Shown one piece after another: positions 1 through 12,161 of a stretch of DNA of 64,000 nt. The stretch lies in NCBI RefSeq assembly GCF_032062135.1, contig NC_092859.1, positions 68,137,380 through 68,201,379 on the forward strand, written 5' to 3'. How positions within the stretch are numbered: position 1 is the stretch's first letter; each line of letters begins with the position of its first letter. Both the position numbers and the translations under genes were made by a program. This DNA comes from Pyxicephalus adspersus. Its lineage: Eukaryota; Chordata; Amphibia; Anura; Pyxicephalidae. The notes beneath the pieces were generated by a model, which made no database searches, had not been told where the DNA came from, and worked only from the letters and a program-made list of their open reading frames with translations.

Positions 1-30
1 TAATAATAATAATAATAATAATAATAATAT
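1..30. repeat. (TAA)n microsatellite
   Basis: Ten uninterrupted TAA units open the window. Similar TAA tails end SINE-like repeats at 17785 and 44715, so this may be the tail of a repeat lying outside the window. Confidence 0.95.
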
Positions 31-281
31 GGGAATAAATCAACATTGGTTGAATACTGTTAGGATTATAGACAACATTGATGTTTCATTATTGTGAATC
101 TATTATTGTAATTTGTTAAGGAACAGCTATACGTATTAGTGACAATAAAACATCTAAGTGTTTATTTTATTAGGCTAGCTCCAATCTCTTCTTTAACTCT
201 CTCCTCTCCTATGCTGATCACCTATGCTGATCACATTTAGACCAGGTGCTCTTAGGTGACATGACACGAAAATGAACCCCA

Positions 282-788
282 TTGCACTGGGCTCGTTACC
301 TGCCCTCACCCCTCCCCCTTTTGGATCTGAAACTTTGGTTTCTGACGCAGCCAGCATACAGGTACAGGAAGTTCTGCCAAGTCATGGCCTTTCTTGACTC
401 CGGGGCAGATGGTAACCTACTAGACCAAGATGTTGCCTCTGAACTCGGAATACCTGTCGCCCCTCTTGGGCCTGAATTGTCCTTAGCCGGCGTCGATAGC
501 ACCCCTCTTCAACATGGTCTTACATCCTCTATTATCCCAGAAGTGCAATTAACAGTGGGGGCGTCCTATAAGGAAGTGATCTACCTTATTGTGATCAGGA
601 TGGTAAAAACCCCCCTGATTTTAGGCCTCCCTTGGTTGAAATCCCATAACCCTATCATTAACTGGGAGTCGGGTCAAATCATTCAGTGGGGGACCAAATG
701 TCAGGCTAAATGCCTGACTCCAGTAATGCCAGTACGGGCCCTCGAGGTGTTAAAAAAAACTGCCCGAGCCTTACCAGGAGTTTGCTGA
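282..788 (+). pseudogene. Gypsy aspartic protease fragment
   Basis: The open frame contains the retropepsin active-site motif FLDSGADGNLL near residues 38-48 and the downstream flap/helix motif ILGLPWLKSHNP near residues 112-125, the order expected in a Ty3/gypsy Pol polyprotein. The protease would cut Gag-Pol inside the virus-like particle. The catalytic Asp-Ser-Gly is present. The first ~30 residues read like noise, so the Met at 282 is not a true start; in the family the domain is internal to Pol. The frame closes at 788, and RT resumes in another frame at about 868, showing a frameshift. Confidence 0.8.
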
Positions 789-867
789 TGTCCTCTGCCC
801 CCGGTCAGCTGACAAACTCCCAGCTCATCGTTCCTATGATTGCCCCATTAAGTTACTCCGGGGTACC

Positions 868-1640
868 ATGCTCCCTAGGGGTCATTTGTTCAATTTCACC
901 AGGCCAGAGATAAAGGCCCCGAAAGAATACATCCAAGAAAACTTAGAGAAGGGCTTCATCCGGCCATCCTCTGGCCGTGCTGGCTTCTTTTTTGTGGAGA
1001 AGAAGGATGGCGAGTTAAGACCCTGTATTGATTACAGGGGCCTAAACAAAATTACCTATGGATGACCTGTTCTCTCAGGTTAATGGGTCCCGATTCTTCA
1101 CCAAGCTACATTTGAAGGGGGGGGCCTACAACCTAATCCGCATTAGGAAGGGTGATGAATGGAAGACTGCCTTTAACACCAGGGATGGGCATTTTGAATA
1201 CTTAGTAATGCCCTTTGGTCTGTGTAATGTGTGAATGATGTATTCTGAGAATTACTGGGTAAATTTCTGGGTGATTGTGTATTTCAATGATATTTTGATT
1301 TATTCATCTGATTCTCTCCTCCACGGAGCACAAGTACGCCAGGTCCTCCAGAAGGTCCGAGAAAACTGCCTCTATGCAAAATTGGTGCACCTTCGAGGTA
1401 CGTGAGGTTGCTTTCTTAGGATATATTCTGTCAGATCACGGGTTGGCCATGGATCCAACCAAGGTCTCAGCAGTTCTGGAATGGGCCCAACCCACTGACC
1501 TCAAGGGCCTTCAGCCCTTTTTAGGTTTTGCTAATTTTTATAGTAAGTTCATACGAAACTTCTCGTCCATTGTCCACCCTCTGACGACCCTCACTAAGAA
1601 AGGTGCAGATTCCTCAAAGCTTCCGGAAGCTTGCAAAGCC
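868..1640 (+). pseudogene. Gypsy reverse transcriptase fragment
   Basis: Three frames together cover the RT. At 868-1065 the motifs YIQENLEKGFIRPSS and [18 protein letters not shown] mark the N-terminal RT. At about 1190-1225 a second frame gives the [11 protein letters not shown] motif. At 1278-1300 the catalytic box reads YFNDILI, so the first Asp of the YxDD pair is Asn and the enzyme would be dead. At 1374-1640 [13 protein letters not shown] and [16 protein letters not shown] mark the RT thumb and connection. The segment is a relic with at least two frameshifts. It would have copied the element RNA into DNA. Confidence 0.85.
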
Positions 1641-1689
1641 TTCAAAGCGCTGAAAAGGGCTTCCTGCAGTGCACCCAGACTGCTGGCCA

Positions 1690-2430
1690 CCCAGGAATTA
1701 AGAAATCCCTATATTTAGTAAAAAAAACACGTTTGGTGGCCTCACATGTCAGTGGATGTTGAATCCTATGTTCGTGCATGCCCAGTTTGTGCTTGGAGTA
1801 AGTCTTCCCGTAACGCTCCCTCTGGCACTCTGCTTCCTCTGCCCATTCCTCACAGACCTTCTGGGGTCCTTAGGGTTTACGGTGATCTGGGTAGTGGTAG
1901 ATCGCTTCAGTAAGCAAGCCCATTTCATACCGCTACCCAAGTTACCCTCAGCCAAGGAATGGGCTGATTTATTTGTGTTTCAATTGTTCCGCCTGCATGG
2001 GGCTCCAGAGAACATTGTTTCAGACCGTGGGGTTAAGTTTGTTTCTCGGTTCTGGAGGGAGTTCTGTGCCAAACTGGGCATCGAGCTCTTCTTTTCGTCA
2101 GGGTTCCGGAGGTGGCATATAACAACGCAGTGCACTCCTCCACCAGGATCTCTCCATTTATGTGTGTCGGGGGTCGGAGTCCCAAGTGTCCTCTCTGTCA
2201 GGTCCACCCTCTGATCTACCTGTTCTTAACAATTGGGTAGAACGTTCCCGATCTGTTTGAAACCACGTCCAAAGTAATCCTAAAGAGGCAGTAGTCCAGC
2301 AGAAGAGGTTTGCAGATCGCCATAGATCCCCTGAGCCCCAGTTCCAACCGGGTGATTTGGTTTGGGTGTCTACCCGCAATATTCCCCTCTGCCAACCCTC
2401 AGCCAAGCTGGTCCCAAATCTATCGGGCCG
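1690..2430 (+). pseudogene. Gypsy integrase fragment
   Basis: The frame starting near 1735 gives the end of the zinc-binding HHCC region ([11 protein letters not shown]). A second frame from about 1840 gives the catalytic core, with [12 protein letters not shown] holding the first Asp and [14 protein letters not shown] the second. The Glu of the D,D-35-E triad should lie soon after GIELFFSSG, but the frame is broken there and the usual YHPQTNGQ region is not seen. From 2290 a third frame gives the C-terminal domain (KRFADRHRSPEPQFQPGD), like the intact counterpart at 63480. The gene is inactive. Confidence 0.8.
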
Positions 2431-2460
2431 TTCCCAATATCGTTTGATATATGCATGTCA

Positions 2461-4639
2461 ATCAAACTCATTGCTCTTCTTTTGTTTTTTTTCTCTATTG
2501 TTATAATATATAGGGGCTGCATTGATTTACCAGAGAGTGACTCCATTTCCTATGTGATTCTACCACCATATTGATAAATATATATAGTACGAATTACATA
2601 CCTAATGAATAAACAAATTTTAATTGGTAAATTCAACAGCCAAATTACAACAAACAACTAAATCTACCAATAAAACATTTTATATCCAGAATTAAACTTA
2701 ATTCTAAGGAAGTTATTCTTTTGAAAATCTAGATATTTTTTTCCAGGAAACAGCAGTAAATCTCATTTCTCCATTGTCTATTGACAACATCAATCTCTAG
2801 AATTCTGATGTCCTAAAAAGTGTAAAGATGAAATATGAGTTTTTGGTATCCTTTTTTTCCAATGAGAAAATTCAGTGCCCGGGCAGTCCCCCCCCCCCCA
2901 CGTATTGTAAGCCATGGGGGTACACAAGCAAATTTAATACATGTGTGGAGTGACATTTAACAAAGAAGTTAATCAGTTAATAATATCTAAAATACCAGAG
3001 GATGACATCTAGCATACATACATAGTGGGATTTACTATATACATTTTTAACCACCTTGTATTCAGCAGAGTATGAAAGAGTTAATTATCTTAAATGATCT
3101 GTTTTTACTTCTACAAAAGGGGGAAGTATTGTTGTTGTGAATAAAGGGGATTAAGTGTCTGAAATGAAACACATTCTATCTGATAATTTTGCTTATCAAC
3201 TGCTGCAATAGAACCCTATTGATTTATTTAGGGAGGAATTGCAAAATTTAATTATTAAAGGGTTCTCGGAGAGTGTTTTCAACAAAAAAAGCAAGAATAT
3301 TGAATCCCCACAGCACCAAGAAATCCATTTATTTGCTATCTTACTTAACTGCATAAAAACCCAAAGCTCCTGGTGGACCTTTTGTGAGTGGTATAGATAG
3401 CTTGAAATCTCATCTAGACGAGTATATTGACTTTTACTTGCAAATTTTGGTTATCTATGTTACAATGGTACCTTGGGGATAATCCTTTTTTTGAAGTGGA
3501 GTAGAATATTGTGGGAATTTCGTTTTTGTTATTGCATACCTATCATCATTTTACTGATTTATGAATCAGTCTTTTTTTATGCACATTGATTTAGATTAAG
3601 CATCATGTAAACTATATTTGTGATTGTTTGGGATTTGCTATATCACACAAATGTTTGTTTGGCTTGGGGATTTTATTGGGATATTTTATTCGGACATGGG
3701 GGGTTGCCAATATGCCCTCAGTCTGGCTAATTTTTTTTGAGCAAATGGGAGGAAGAAGTTAATTACAATAAGGGTTAGGATTCTCTGTTATTTGTTGTTG
3801 TTTTATAGAAGATGGTCCTATTATTGGGAGAGAGAATATTGTTTCTTCACACTTTTCATTCTACTTAATGAAAATTTTAATAAAACTAAATAGATGGCTA
3901 AATTTAGTAACATACGTGTAAGATTAGGTTATAAATGTTTATAATGGTATGCCACTAATTTGAATACTTATCTAATTTATCAACATGGGGACTGGGTCCC
4001 ACTGGAAATGTGTCTCCTGGTAAACACCACCTTTTCTTTATGTCAGACAAGACCACCTTTTGTCACTTAGGTGTGGTGAAACTTTTGATATTGAGGGGGG
4101 CAACCATAATATTTCATTCTTCCTAATATGAACCTGATTGCATAAATTTAATGTCTTACTTTGATAAAAAGGGTATCGGGTTAAAAGTGATAATGATTAC
4201 AAGGCAATGATAATGTATTTAATGTGAAAACATCATAATATTTACATTTTTTCATATTAATAAAAGAAAGATAATTTAGCAGATTATAATGGTTTTTAAT
4301 CCAATTGTACTTCATTTCGTTTTGTTTCAATACATTTTAATAAGGGATATAATAATAGTCACAGTAACAAATAATAAAGAGAAACAAGACATTTGTTTAC
4401 AGCAAAATGATACCAGAAATAAAAAAAAACAGCTCATAGAAAAACAGCAATATATTTACACAATGTACTTTATGTTAACTGAGATAACATCTTTCAACAC
4501 AAACTGTATGATAAGCATCTGAGTACATAGTTATACTTATAAATACTAAGCAGAAATTATCAAATATTTTTTCACAAAGCCCTAAATAATCGATCAAGAA
4601 AGAGAGAGGAGGACAAAGAAAAGTTGGTTCCTATACCCG
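2461..4639. other. AT-rich interval with no recognised feature
   Basis: Mostly AT-rich sequence without convincing coding potential. There is a short poly-C run near 2888-2899. Short open frames here lack recognisable motifs. Confidence 0.6.
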
Positions 4640-5590
4640 AACCAACAAAGAAAGGTCAAAAGAAGTACAAATAATAATGGGATGAGGAGGGTATGAGGTA
4701 TGAATATAAGGGTATGAATATCCACATATTTTGCCCTAGTGCCCACACACTGAGGCATTCCGAATGGTCAAAAGAGACCAATCCAAATTTAAGGATGTGT
4801 AGTATCAAACCCAGACGAGCAAACTCCAATTCCTTAATAGATACACACAACAAGGCATCAGTAATTACATGATAAGCTGATATTTGTGCAGTTTTTGCTG
4901 CCACAAAAAAGCTAGAAATATGTGGACCCAAATGTTTCCACTACTGGGCTGAGTTAAAAAAAGTGTATGTTTAGGGATATGCAACTTTTTCATTACCCTA
5001 AGTCCAAAATAATCTGTCCAAAATCAGTAAGGGGCCACAAGTTTGTGGGGGGGGATTGGGAGAAAACAGGACAGGAGCTTGGGAAAGTGACACATGCTAA
5101 CATCAGCTTTTTGACCAAGCCCAGATATTTATTATTTTTTCCAGAATTTAGGTAGTAGTCAGAATAGCTTATTATTATGTTGGTGTTGGCCTTGTAAGAA
5201 GCAGTAAGGTAGAGAGCTCCCCTCCAAATGTGAATGATTTCTGAACAGTAACCTAATTATTGAGGGAACACCCTGGTATCTGTATACCCCTAAAATTCAT
5301 CGCAAAGCCCACCACTTGAGGAGACAATTCAATTATGGGCACAAGACAGTGTTGAAAGCTTTTCTAATGCCAAGCGCCAATAGAAATGAAGGAAAGAGCA
5401 CATGTTTGAATGAAATGGAGCAAGTGCTGAACACTGTCTATTGCCTGTTAGTGCTGGATAAAACCCACCTGACGCTTCTCAATAGCACCATTAATATCCT
5501 TGTAAAGTCTAAGGGCTAAGTTTTGTGGCCAAAATGTTCATGTGCAGGTTCAGGAGGGAAATCTGACAATAGTTAGACCACATGGTGGGA
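4640..5590 (-). mobile_element. Probable L1-like LINE remnant
   Basis: Read on the minus strand, about 5340-5510 gives RT-like pieces in two frames: RQVGFIQ, then QAIDSVQHLLHFIQT, and a nearby LALGIRKAFNTV. These resemble the L1 segment at 39749-40003, which reads DQVGFMPQRQASDNVR and LLSLDIRKALDTV. The downstream minus-strand part (4656-4931) has no motif I can name. The copy is full of stops and is highly diverged, so the assignment rests on two short motifs in the right order. Confidence 0.4.
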
Positions 5591-6824
5591 GAATAGTTCT
5601 ATACCAACATTTTACATATTTAACCCTCTGCTTGCCTAAAATGTGGCTTCTTGCCAAGTGTAGAATAAAGCCTACTTCTGCTGCTTGAAAAAAAAAACTA
5701 CACAAGTAGTTGGTCAACTTGATGATTATTTTATAGAGTCTAAGTTGATTTTGTAAAATGGAATGCAACTCAATTTAAAAAAAGGTTCACAGGATAATAT
5801 TTTTTTAGACAGAAGACACCATAAACCGATAAAAATATTCCACACCCTAAAAAGACTGGAAGAAGTAGTAAATGCTGGCATTGAAGGGTGCGTTAACATT
5901 GCAGATCTGGAGGGGGCGCTTTTAGGGTAAGTTTGCCATAAAACGTAATTAAGCTTTGCAGATGTATGCATTACAGCAAAAAGCTACAGAGGGTCCCAAT
6001 TATTTTTTGTTCTTGAAATGGTAGTCTAATTCCATTTGAAGATCAATTTACTGACAGATCAGTTATACAAATGCCGGCTATGACACTTTTTGTTATAAAT
6101 TATATTCTAAACTTATGCTTTCACTATTAAATATCTCCATGTCACCTAAGAGACACAGGAGTTGTGGAAAAATTAAGGTCAATGTCTAATCAAGAAAGTA
6201 GGAATTAATCAAGCAGGATTTAAAAACAGATGTTTAATCACCCCTGGGCACAATTTCTTACACTGCGTCTTATCAAAATACAAGTTACAAGGTCACATTG
6301 CATAATGCTCACCCTCACTTCCAGGTCAAATATCATGCACAACTACAAACACTGTCCTTAGCTAATTCCAAGTTACATTATCACATTACATAACCTCAAC
6401 TTTAGCATGTTTTTTCACACAATAACTTTTTTTTCATTGCTAATGCTTATAATTTTCAGTGTGTTTCTTTCTCTAGAAGACATTTTTTCAGTGAGCAGGT
6501 ATTTTGAATTTTTATTCCAATGTTCTTCTTTAAGTGCTATGTTTTGTTACTTTTTCATTTTATATCCTTACTCTTACATATATTCACTAGTGAATAGTAG
6601 GCTCTATCGTAAGCAGTCTTAACAGTCATTATAGGTTATTAGCCATACAGGGGGTGTGCGCTAACATGCCTGCCCTGATGTACATACAGTGTAATTTTTC
6701 AATATATAGGTTTTCACTCATTATTTCATTATTTATTAGCATAAATATTATTATTAATTCACTTTACAGGTCTTTAACATTGATGAGATTATTTGAATCA
6801 AGCTAATCACAATTATATATATTG
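5591..6824. other. Interval with no recognised feature
   Basis: AT-rich, with no motif-bearing reading frame, RNA gene or repeat structure that I could identify. Confidence 0.5.
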
Positions 6825-7372
6825 TGAGGGGTTACGCTCAGGATCACCTTTGCTGGGGTCAAAGGACACTTGTCTGGTTCATCCAATTCAGATCACACAC
6901 TGAGGTATAGGTTTTAAGCTGACTTTTAGTCGTAAATATTTGAAGGTTGCAGATAAAATACAAAAATAGCAAAATAAAACCTCGCCTGTCCGGCACTTAT
7001 TATACATCAGACATCCCTGTCTATCAGCTGGAGGGCTTCTCCCTGTCAGCTCAAAACCAAGCTTGCAGCAACCTTCTACTCACTTTTGAGCAGACTCCCC
7101 CAGACTGACTTTCTGAGTCTCTCAGCCGAGCTCCCTCACAGACCGACCGTCTGTGTCTACAGCAGGGCTCACTCACACAGCCCACCTGGCTGTGTCTCCA
7201 AACATAGCTCTCTCACACAGTCCACCTGGCTGTGTCTCCAAACAGAGCTGAAATCCCACAGACCCCTGGCTGTGTCTCTCCAAGCCAAGCTGAGCCCGCA
7301 CAGACCCCTGTCTGTGTCTCTCCAAGTTTAAGCTACTGACTGAGCTCCTTGCTCTGTGTTATATCCCCACCC
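6825..7372 (+). repeat. Possible LTR remnant with an internal tandem array
   Basis: The stretch starts TGTGAGGGGTTACGCTCAGG, a plausible LTR start. Between about 7158 and 7330 it holds roughly four degenerate units of 46-50 bp, each built around CTGTGTCTCCAA and a CACAGNCC box. The Harbinger-like MITE at 7376 is inserted at its right side. No coding region or second LTR was found, so the LTR reading is tentative; the tandem array is directly visible. Confidence 0.45.
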
Positions 7373-7375
7373 TTA

Positions 7376-7893
7376 AGCTACGTACACACTTTCAATAATT
7401 ATCGTTGGTAAACGAACGACGAACGATCCTGCACGATATCTTTGAACGATCGTATAGCACCGATCCTGTACAAACAGATAATGACACGATCGTTCAACGA
7501 TATTGTACACACGATAGATGCGATCGATTGAAGGATACAGGAAGTGACGTGCACCAGAGGAAGTGAATAGTGTGTACGAACGATCGGGTCAAACGAACGA
7601 CATTCACCACACTGTTCCTTTGTCCCTCTGTGCAATATGCCCTTCAAAGTGTTCTCAAGGAAGAAGAAAGCAGCTCTTGCTTTGATATGTCTGCTTAGTG
7701 ATGAAGAGGAGGACGTTGGGAAGAAGCGGCGAATGTGGTGTAAGGATTGGTTGTTGGACCGAGACAACATTTCACATGAGAATCTGCTACGGGAGTCGGC
7801 GTCGTTGGTCACTTTTTTTTTTGGTCAATCGGTCGTTCGTCGGTCGTTCGTCGTTCATTTCCAACGATAATATTTGGACGTGTGTACGCAGCT
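7376..7893. mobile_element. Harbinger-like MITE with TTA target duplication
   Basis: The left end begins AGCTACGTACACAC and the right end closes GTGTGTACGCAGCT, which are inverted copies apart from mismatches. The inversion extends inward for tens of bases (GAACGACGAACGA boxes on both sides). The element is flanked on both sides by TTA (7373-7375 and 7894-7896), the 3-bp duplication typical of PIF/Harbinger transposons. It has no transposase. A second member with the same ends lies at 45899-46230. Confidence 0.85.
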
Positions 7894-7896
7894 TTA

Positions 7897-9330
7897 GAGT
7901 TTCTTCATAAATTATCTCACAGGTGTAAGTCTATATACTATACTATATACATGCTTTATTCTTGGTATGCCTCTAACTAGCCTTTCTGATTTACTGCATA
8001 GCACATATTTACAGAGTACCTGTGATTTGTAAAGTCAGTGACCTCCACTCCATTGAAGTTTCTATCCCCACCTTGTCATCTAGGAAGGTAAAGCGATCAT
8101 GTGATTATTAATAAACAGGGACCAAAAAGTTGTTTGAAATGCTTTTTTTACCATGGTTATTTGTTTTATAATGATTTACTTGTTCCTAGTGCACGTACTT
8201 TACATTTAAATGAATGATTCACTTGCTGCAGAAGTTTGCTAAATGTCACAATTATTTCTTTAATATTACACTTCGAAAAGTTCACAAACACTTTCATGAT
8301 AAAAAAGGATAAACAGAAAGATTTGCAAAGGAACAGAGGTGAGGTAAAGGAAGGACAACTGGGCTGATCATCCAGAACAGAACAAGAACTTTCTTCTTTA
8401 TATAAAAGGTTTGGAATTTGAAGCATTTAACAAGTAGTAGTTAAGTTTTAAAAGAATTCAAGGAAAGGACAAGGCTGAGTAATACATTGTCATAGGAATA
8501 CTATTTAAACTGCCTGTCTACCTATGTGTATGTTCGGGACCACACAAGCCATTTCAGACTGTAATCTTAGCCAAAAGTAGACAATGATTATTATAGTAGC
8601 TTAGGAAATTGAGGTGTTAAATATAACCTTAAATACAGCAGATTGTATTCAAATAAATATCACACATACATATTCTGATGGTGTACACCTACCAATGTAC
8701 TAATGTTTATCTTGTTTAAAGACTGAACTATTCATTTTTCATTTATAGCTTCACTGGTTCATTTTTAAATTAAATTTTAAATTACATTTCAAACAAAAAA
8801 ACTATTTTTAACAAGAAAAGCTATTCCAGCATTCTAATATTACAGATAAGCATTGCAAATCTTGAGTTTTATCTTTCAAGTGTTTTATTTCATAAAGCAA
8901 AAACCTTGGTTATTTGGGTGATATTTTCATATGCATTATATCTGACCTTGACCATGAGTCCTCACCAAACACTTGGTCTACCTCACCTCTCCGCTTTTAT
9001 TTATTAATGGAAGACCACAAGGTCAAGTAGTGAGTTTCACCTTATCTCCAGGCCAAGGGAAAATGTAACTTCTATGACTGCCAAAAGTGTGTGTTTGAGT
9101 GACAACTTATGTGCTCAATTATTTTTTGTCTGTACCAAGGTCATGTCACTTGTTATTTAGTGTTTGCTTCGAAAGGTAGTAATGATCACACAGAGAAGGA
9201 GATGATTAAGTTTTTTTTTAAAGAGTTTCAGGTCACAAATGTGTTTTATTTATTATTATTTTGTTACAATTTAGAAAGATAAGATTTAATTCACTGTTTT
9301 CAAGTACATTGGATAGACGAAACCTCTAGG
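7897..9330. other. AT-rich interval with no recognised feature
   Basis: No coding, RNA or repeat structure was identified. The first ~25 bases may continue the LTR-like sequence interrupted by the MITE. Confidence 0.5.
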
Positions 9331-9334
9331 GGCC

Positions 9335-9810
9335 CAATGGCTTGCACAACAGAGGTGTGAGCACTAAAAAAAGGCCAAGGTGCAGAATCTAAGCTGCAGC
9401 CTGGTACTCTCCTGAGCCTCTAGTGGGGGTCACCACAGACACAGGGGAATGCAGGAGACTCTGGAAGCACAGGGGTCAACACAGACACAGGGGAACACTG
9501 GAACAGTACAAGGAAAAAGACCAGGAAACAAAATACTGGGCAAAAAGGGTAAGGCAAAACACAAATGCTGGACTGGGAAAGCACTCAATTAATCAACAGG
9601 TGTAGAGGAAAAGCTCAGCAGAGCTAGGGGGCTTGGCACTAGTGGAGACACATTGCACGAATGCTGAGTGGTGTGTCTGAGCTAGTTAAATAGCCAAGTG
9701 TGATTAAGGGGCGATATCCTGATTGGCTGGCGGGAGGGGAGATGCTGATAAAACTTGGCAGAGCAGGTGCACTTGGGATCAGAGCTGCCTGCGGAGGAGG
9801 GGCACTGGCG
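9335..9810 (-). mobile_element. Antisense gypsy solo LTR
   Basis: This stretch aligns by eye, same orientation, with the antisense LTR nested at 62463-63130. Shared stretches include GCCAAGGYGCAGA, GGAGACACATT near 9642, and CTAGTTAAATAGCCA followed by CTGATTGGC. No internal element sequence is attached, so it is a solo LTR or fragment. Boundaries are approximate. Confidence 0.7.
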
Positions 9811-9883
9811 CTTTAGCGAGGGGGAGGTATACCACTACTCTCACTCTCTCACTTCCCTTTAATCCACTATATAGGAAACAAGA

Positions 9884-10063
9884 AGACTTTCATCAGTGAA
9901 CCCAAGTGATCCAGCAATCCTGGAAAGGCTTACTTAAAAGTAATTTGCTATTTGTTAGCAAATGTTTTCAAACCTGGACCAGATCCATTTCAGGTTTGCT
10001 GGATCACCTGGGTTCACTGACGAAAGTGTATATTCACCAGCATTGGAGAGCATTATTAAACAA
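9884..10063. mobile_element. Palindromic MITE-like repeat
   Basis: Left-arm sequence CTTTCATCAGTGAACCCAAG followed by TGATCCAGCAA recurs inverted at about 9990-10030 as TTTGCTGGATCACCTGGG followed by TTCACTGACGAAAG. The whole unit is one long imperfect hairpin with a ~50-bp loop. The same design with related sequence is at 32263-32455. There is no coding capacity. The superfamily is unknown. Confidence 0.7.
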
Positions 10064-10093
10064 GTCCCAATGTCTTTGAAGTAACATAGCTCA

Positions 10094-11545
10094 GTGCTTA
10101 CACCCTGGTGTCTTCAAAGATTTGAGCTCTGTTATTTTAAAGACATTGGCCTACCTTATCAAAGCTTTCTAATTTTTAGAGACTCTTTAATCACTGGCAT
10201 GGTACCAATGGATTGGCGTAAGGCCATGGTGGTACCTATTTTTAAAAAAGGAGCAAAGTCATCAAATAAGACTGGTGAGCTTATCTTCTATATTTGGGAA
10301 GATCCAAGAGAGTTTGATACAGAACAAATAAAAGAGCTTTTGCTGGAAAATATTACTATATTACTATAAGTGATAGTCACAATAGATATAACAATAGTAG
10401 TAGCAATTGATAAAATATACTTGAATTTTGCAAAAAGCATTTGACGCAGAACCCCACAGTTGGTTATTATTCAAGTTAGGGTCTATAGGTTTAGAAAATT
10501 CAAATTCCATCTGTAAATGGATAGAGAACTGGCCTAAAGACTGCATCCAGTAGTGATTAATGATCCATGCTCAAAATGGTATATGGTTATTTGTGGTGTA
10601 CCCCAGGGTTCAGTGTTTGAGACAATTATGGTTTAACATCTTTATAAATGATATAGAGTTTGGGATTAAAACTACCATTTCTATGTTTTCTTATGACACC
10701 AAACTATGTAATGGAATTAAGTCCATACAGGATGTCTACAATCTACAAGCAGATCTGTATTTACTGTGTGATTGGGCCGGCCAAGTGGCAAATGATATTT
10801 AATAATGAAAAATGTAAAGTTATGCACTTGGAGGCTAACACATAATAACAAACACATTTGGGGTAGTCAGAAATGGAAAATGATCTGGGGGTTCTGGTAG
10901 ATCATAGGCATATAATAGCATGCAATGCAAATCTGCAATTTCTAAAGCTAGCAAAGTACTTTGCTTGTAATAAAAGAGGAATAGACTGCAGAGATGGAAA
11001 CATAATTCGGCCCCTGTAAAAAGCATTGGTCAGACCTTATATGGAATATGCAGTCCAGTTTTGGGCACCAGTTCACAAAGTGAAGAGATGTTTAAGCTGA
11101 GATATGATCACCCTATATAAATAGTCCATATAGAAAACTTGTCTCCCAATTATTCACTTTAAGGTCATTACAAATGGGGCAGTCTTTGCATCTGGAGTAA
11201 AGAAGCCTAATGTATGCATAAGGATTCTTCACAGTAAGGTCTGTAAATGTGGAATATGATCCCTCAGGAAGTTGTTTTATTATGTTCTAAAGATTGCTTT
11301 AAGAATAAAATGGAGGCATTTCTAGAAGCAGAGATTATAACTGGGTGTTAAAGTAAAGACTGCAAAGACCGTTGATCCAGGGAATTTCCAATCGCCTCAG
11401 ATGATTAGGAAAGAATTTCTTCTCCTGTTGGAGCAAATTAAACTAAACTAAACCAAGGGTTATTGCCTTTCTCTGGATCAATTATATATAGCATATTTAT
11501 ATCCCCAGTTGTTGAATTTGATGGACTTTTTTTTCAACTTGACTT
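10094..11545 (+). mobile_element. 5'-truncated CR1/L2-type LINE
   Basis: Broken reading frames give a non-LTR reverse transcriptase in order. VPMDWRKAMVVPIFKKG is near 10200, GVPQGSV is near 10595, and LWFNIFINDIEFG is followed by MFSYDTKLCNG near 10685, where the family has a (F)ADDTKL catalytic box; here the first Asp is lost. Further on are NNEKCKVMHLEAN near 10805 and GVLVDH near 10885. The tail (11120-11540) matches the better kept copy at 49943-50415, including GAATATGATCCCTCAGGAAG and the 3' segment ending in TTGATGGACTTTTTTTTCAA. It lacks ORF1 and the endonuclease, typical of 5' truncation, and is inactive. Confidence 0.85.
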
Positions 11546-11859
11546 ACTTATAAAGTTAATTTTCTTTTTTTCAAAAAATTTTTAAAATAATAACTTTAAT
11601 TCATGAAAGTAAGAAACTCAGCTTCTATTTGGATTGATTTGAGTATATAGAGTATTGAGCAGACCAATGTTCCAAAACTAACTAGGCACAAAACTACATA
11701 AATATTATGCTATACACATACATTAGTTATTTTTGCAACAGAATAAAGCATTACACAGGCACAGTCTGCCATTTTCTCCATCAGCAAACCAATGCTGAGC
11801 AATGATTTTCGAATGACACAGGAGGAAGAGCATGTATACAGAAAGTAGCTATACAAAGG
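11546..11859. other. Interval with no recognised feature
   Basis: AT-rich sequence between the LINE tail and a hAT MITE; nothing else seen. Confidence 0.5.
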
Positions 11860-11867
11860 GTGTAGGA

Positions 11868-12153
11868 CAGGGATATCAAACTCTGGCCTGTCCTTTTATT
11901 GGCCCCCAAAGGAATCCTAAATATGAATTGCAGCTGGCCCACCGCTGCATTGAATTAGCGCGGCTACTACAATTCCCGGCATCACTCGCATCTATAGACC
12001 AGCACCCTCTCTGCCTATGGGTAGCTCCGCATTGGACTGTTTTATAGACACAGGGAATTGTAGTAGCGGTGCTTTTTCAAATTTAAGTTTGGCCCGCTAC
12101 TTTGTCTAAGTTTTTAATTTTGGCCCACTGTGTATTTGAGTTTGACACCCCTG
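11868..12153. mobile_element. hAT-type MITE with 8-bp target duplication
   Basis: The ends are CAGGGATATCAAACTC and GAGTTTGACACCCCTG, which are inverted repeats of the CAGGGGTGTCAAACTC type known from hAT elements. The unit is flanked by a perfect 8-bp direct repeat, GTGTAGGA, at 11860-11867 and 12154-12161. The 286-bp body has no transposase. The perfect duplication fixes both borders. Confidence 0.95.
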
Positions 12154-12161
12154 GTGTAGGA

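Larger units (their letters stand above)
250..2460 (+). mobile_element. Decayed Ty3/gypsy retrotransposon, no LTRs seen
   Basis: Protease, reverse transcriptase and integrase fragments lie in the normal gypsy order on the plus strand, broken by frameshifts and deletions. The RNase H region is gone: sequence passes from the RT C-terminus (about 1640) almost directly to the integrase zinc-binding region (about 1690). No gag and no flanking LTR pair were found. The encoded motifs resemble those of the element at 58984-64000, so both belong to related gypsy families. The outer limits are where recognisable coding sequence stops. Confidence 0.85.
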
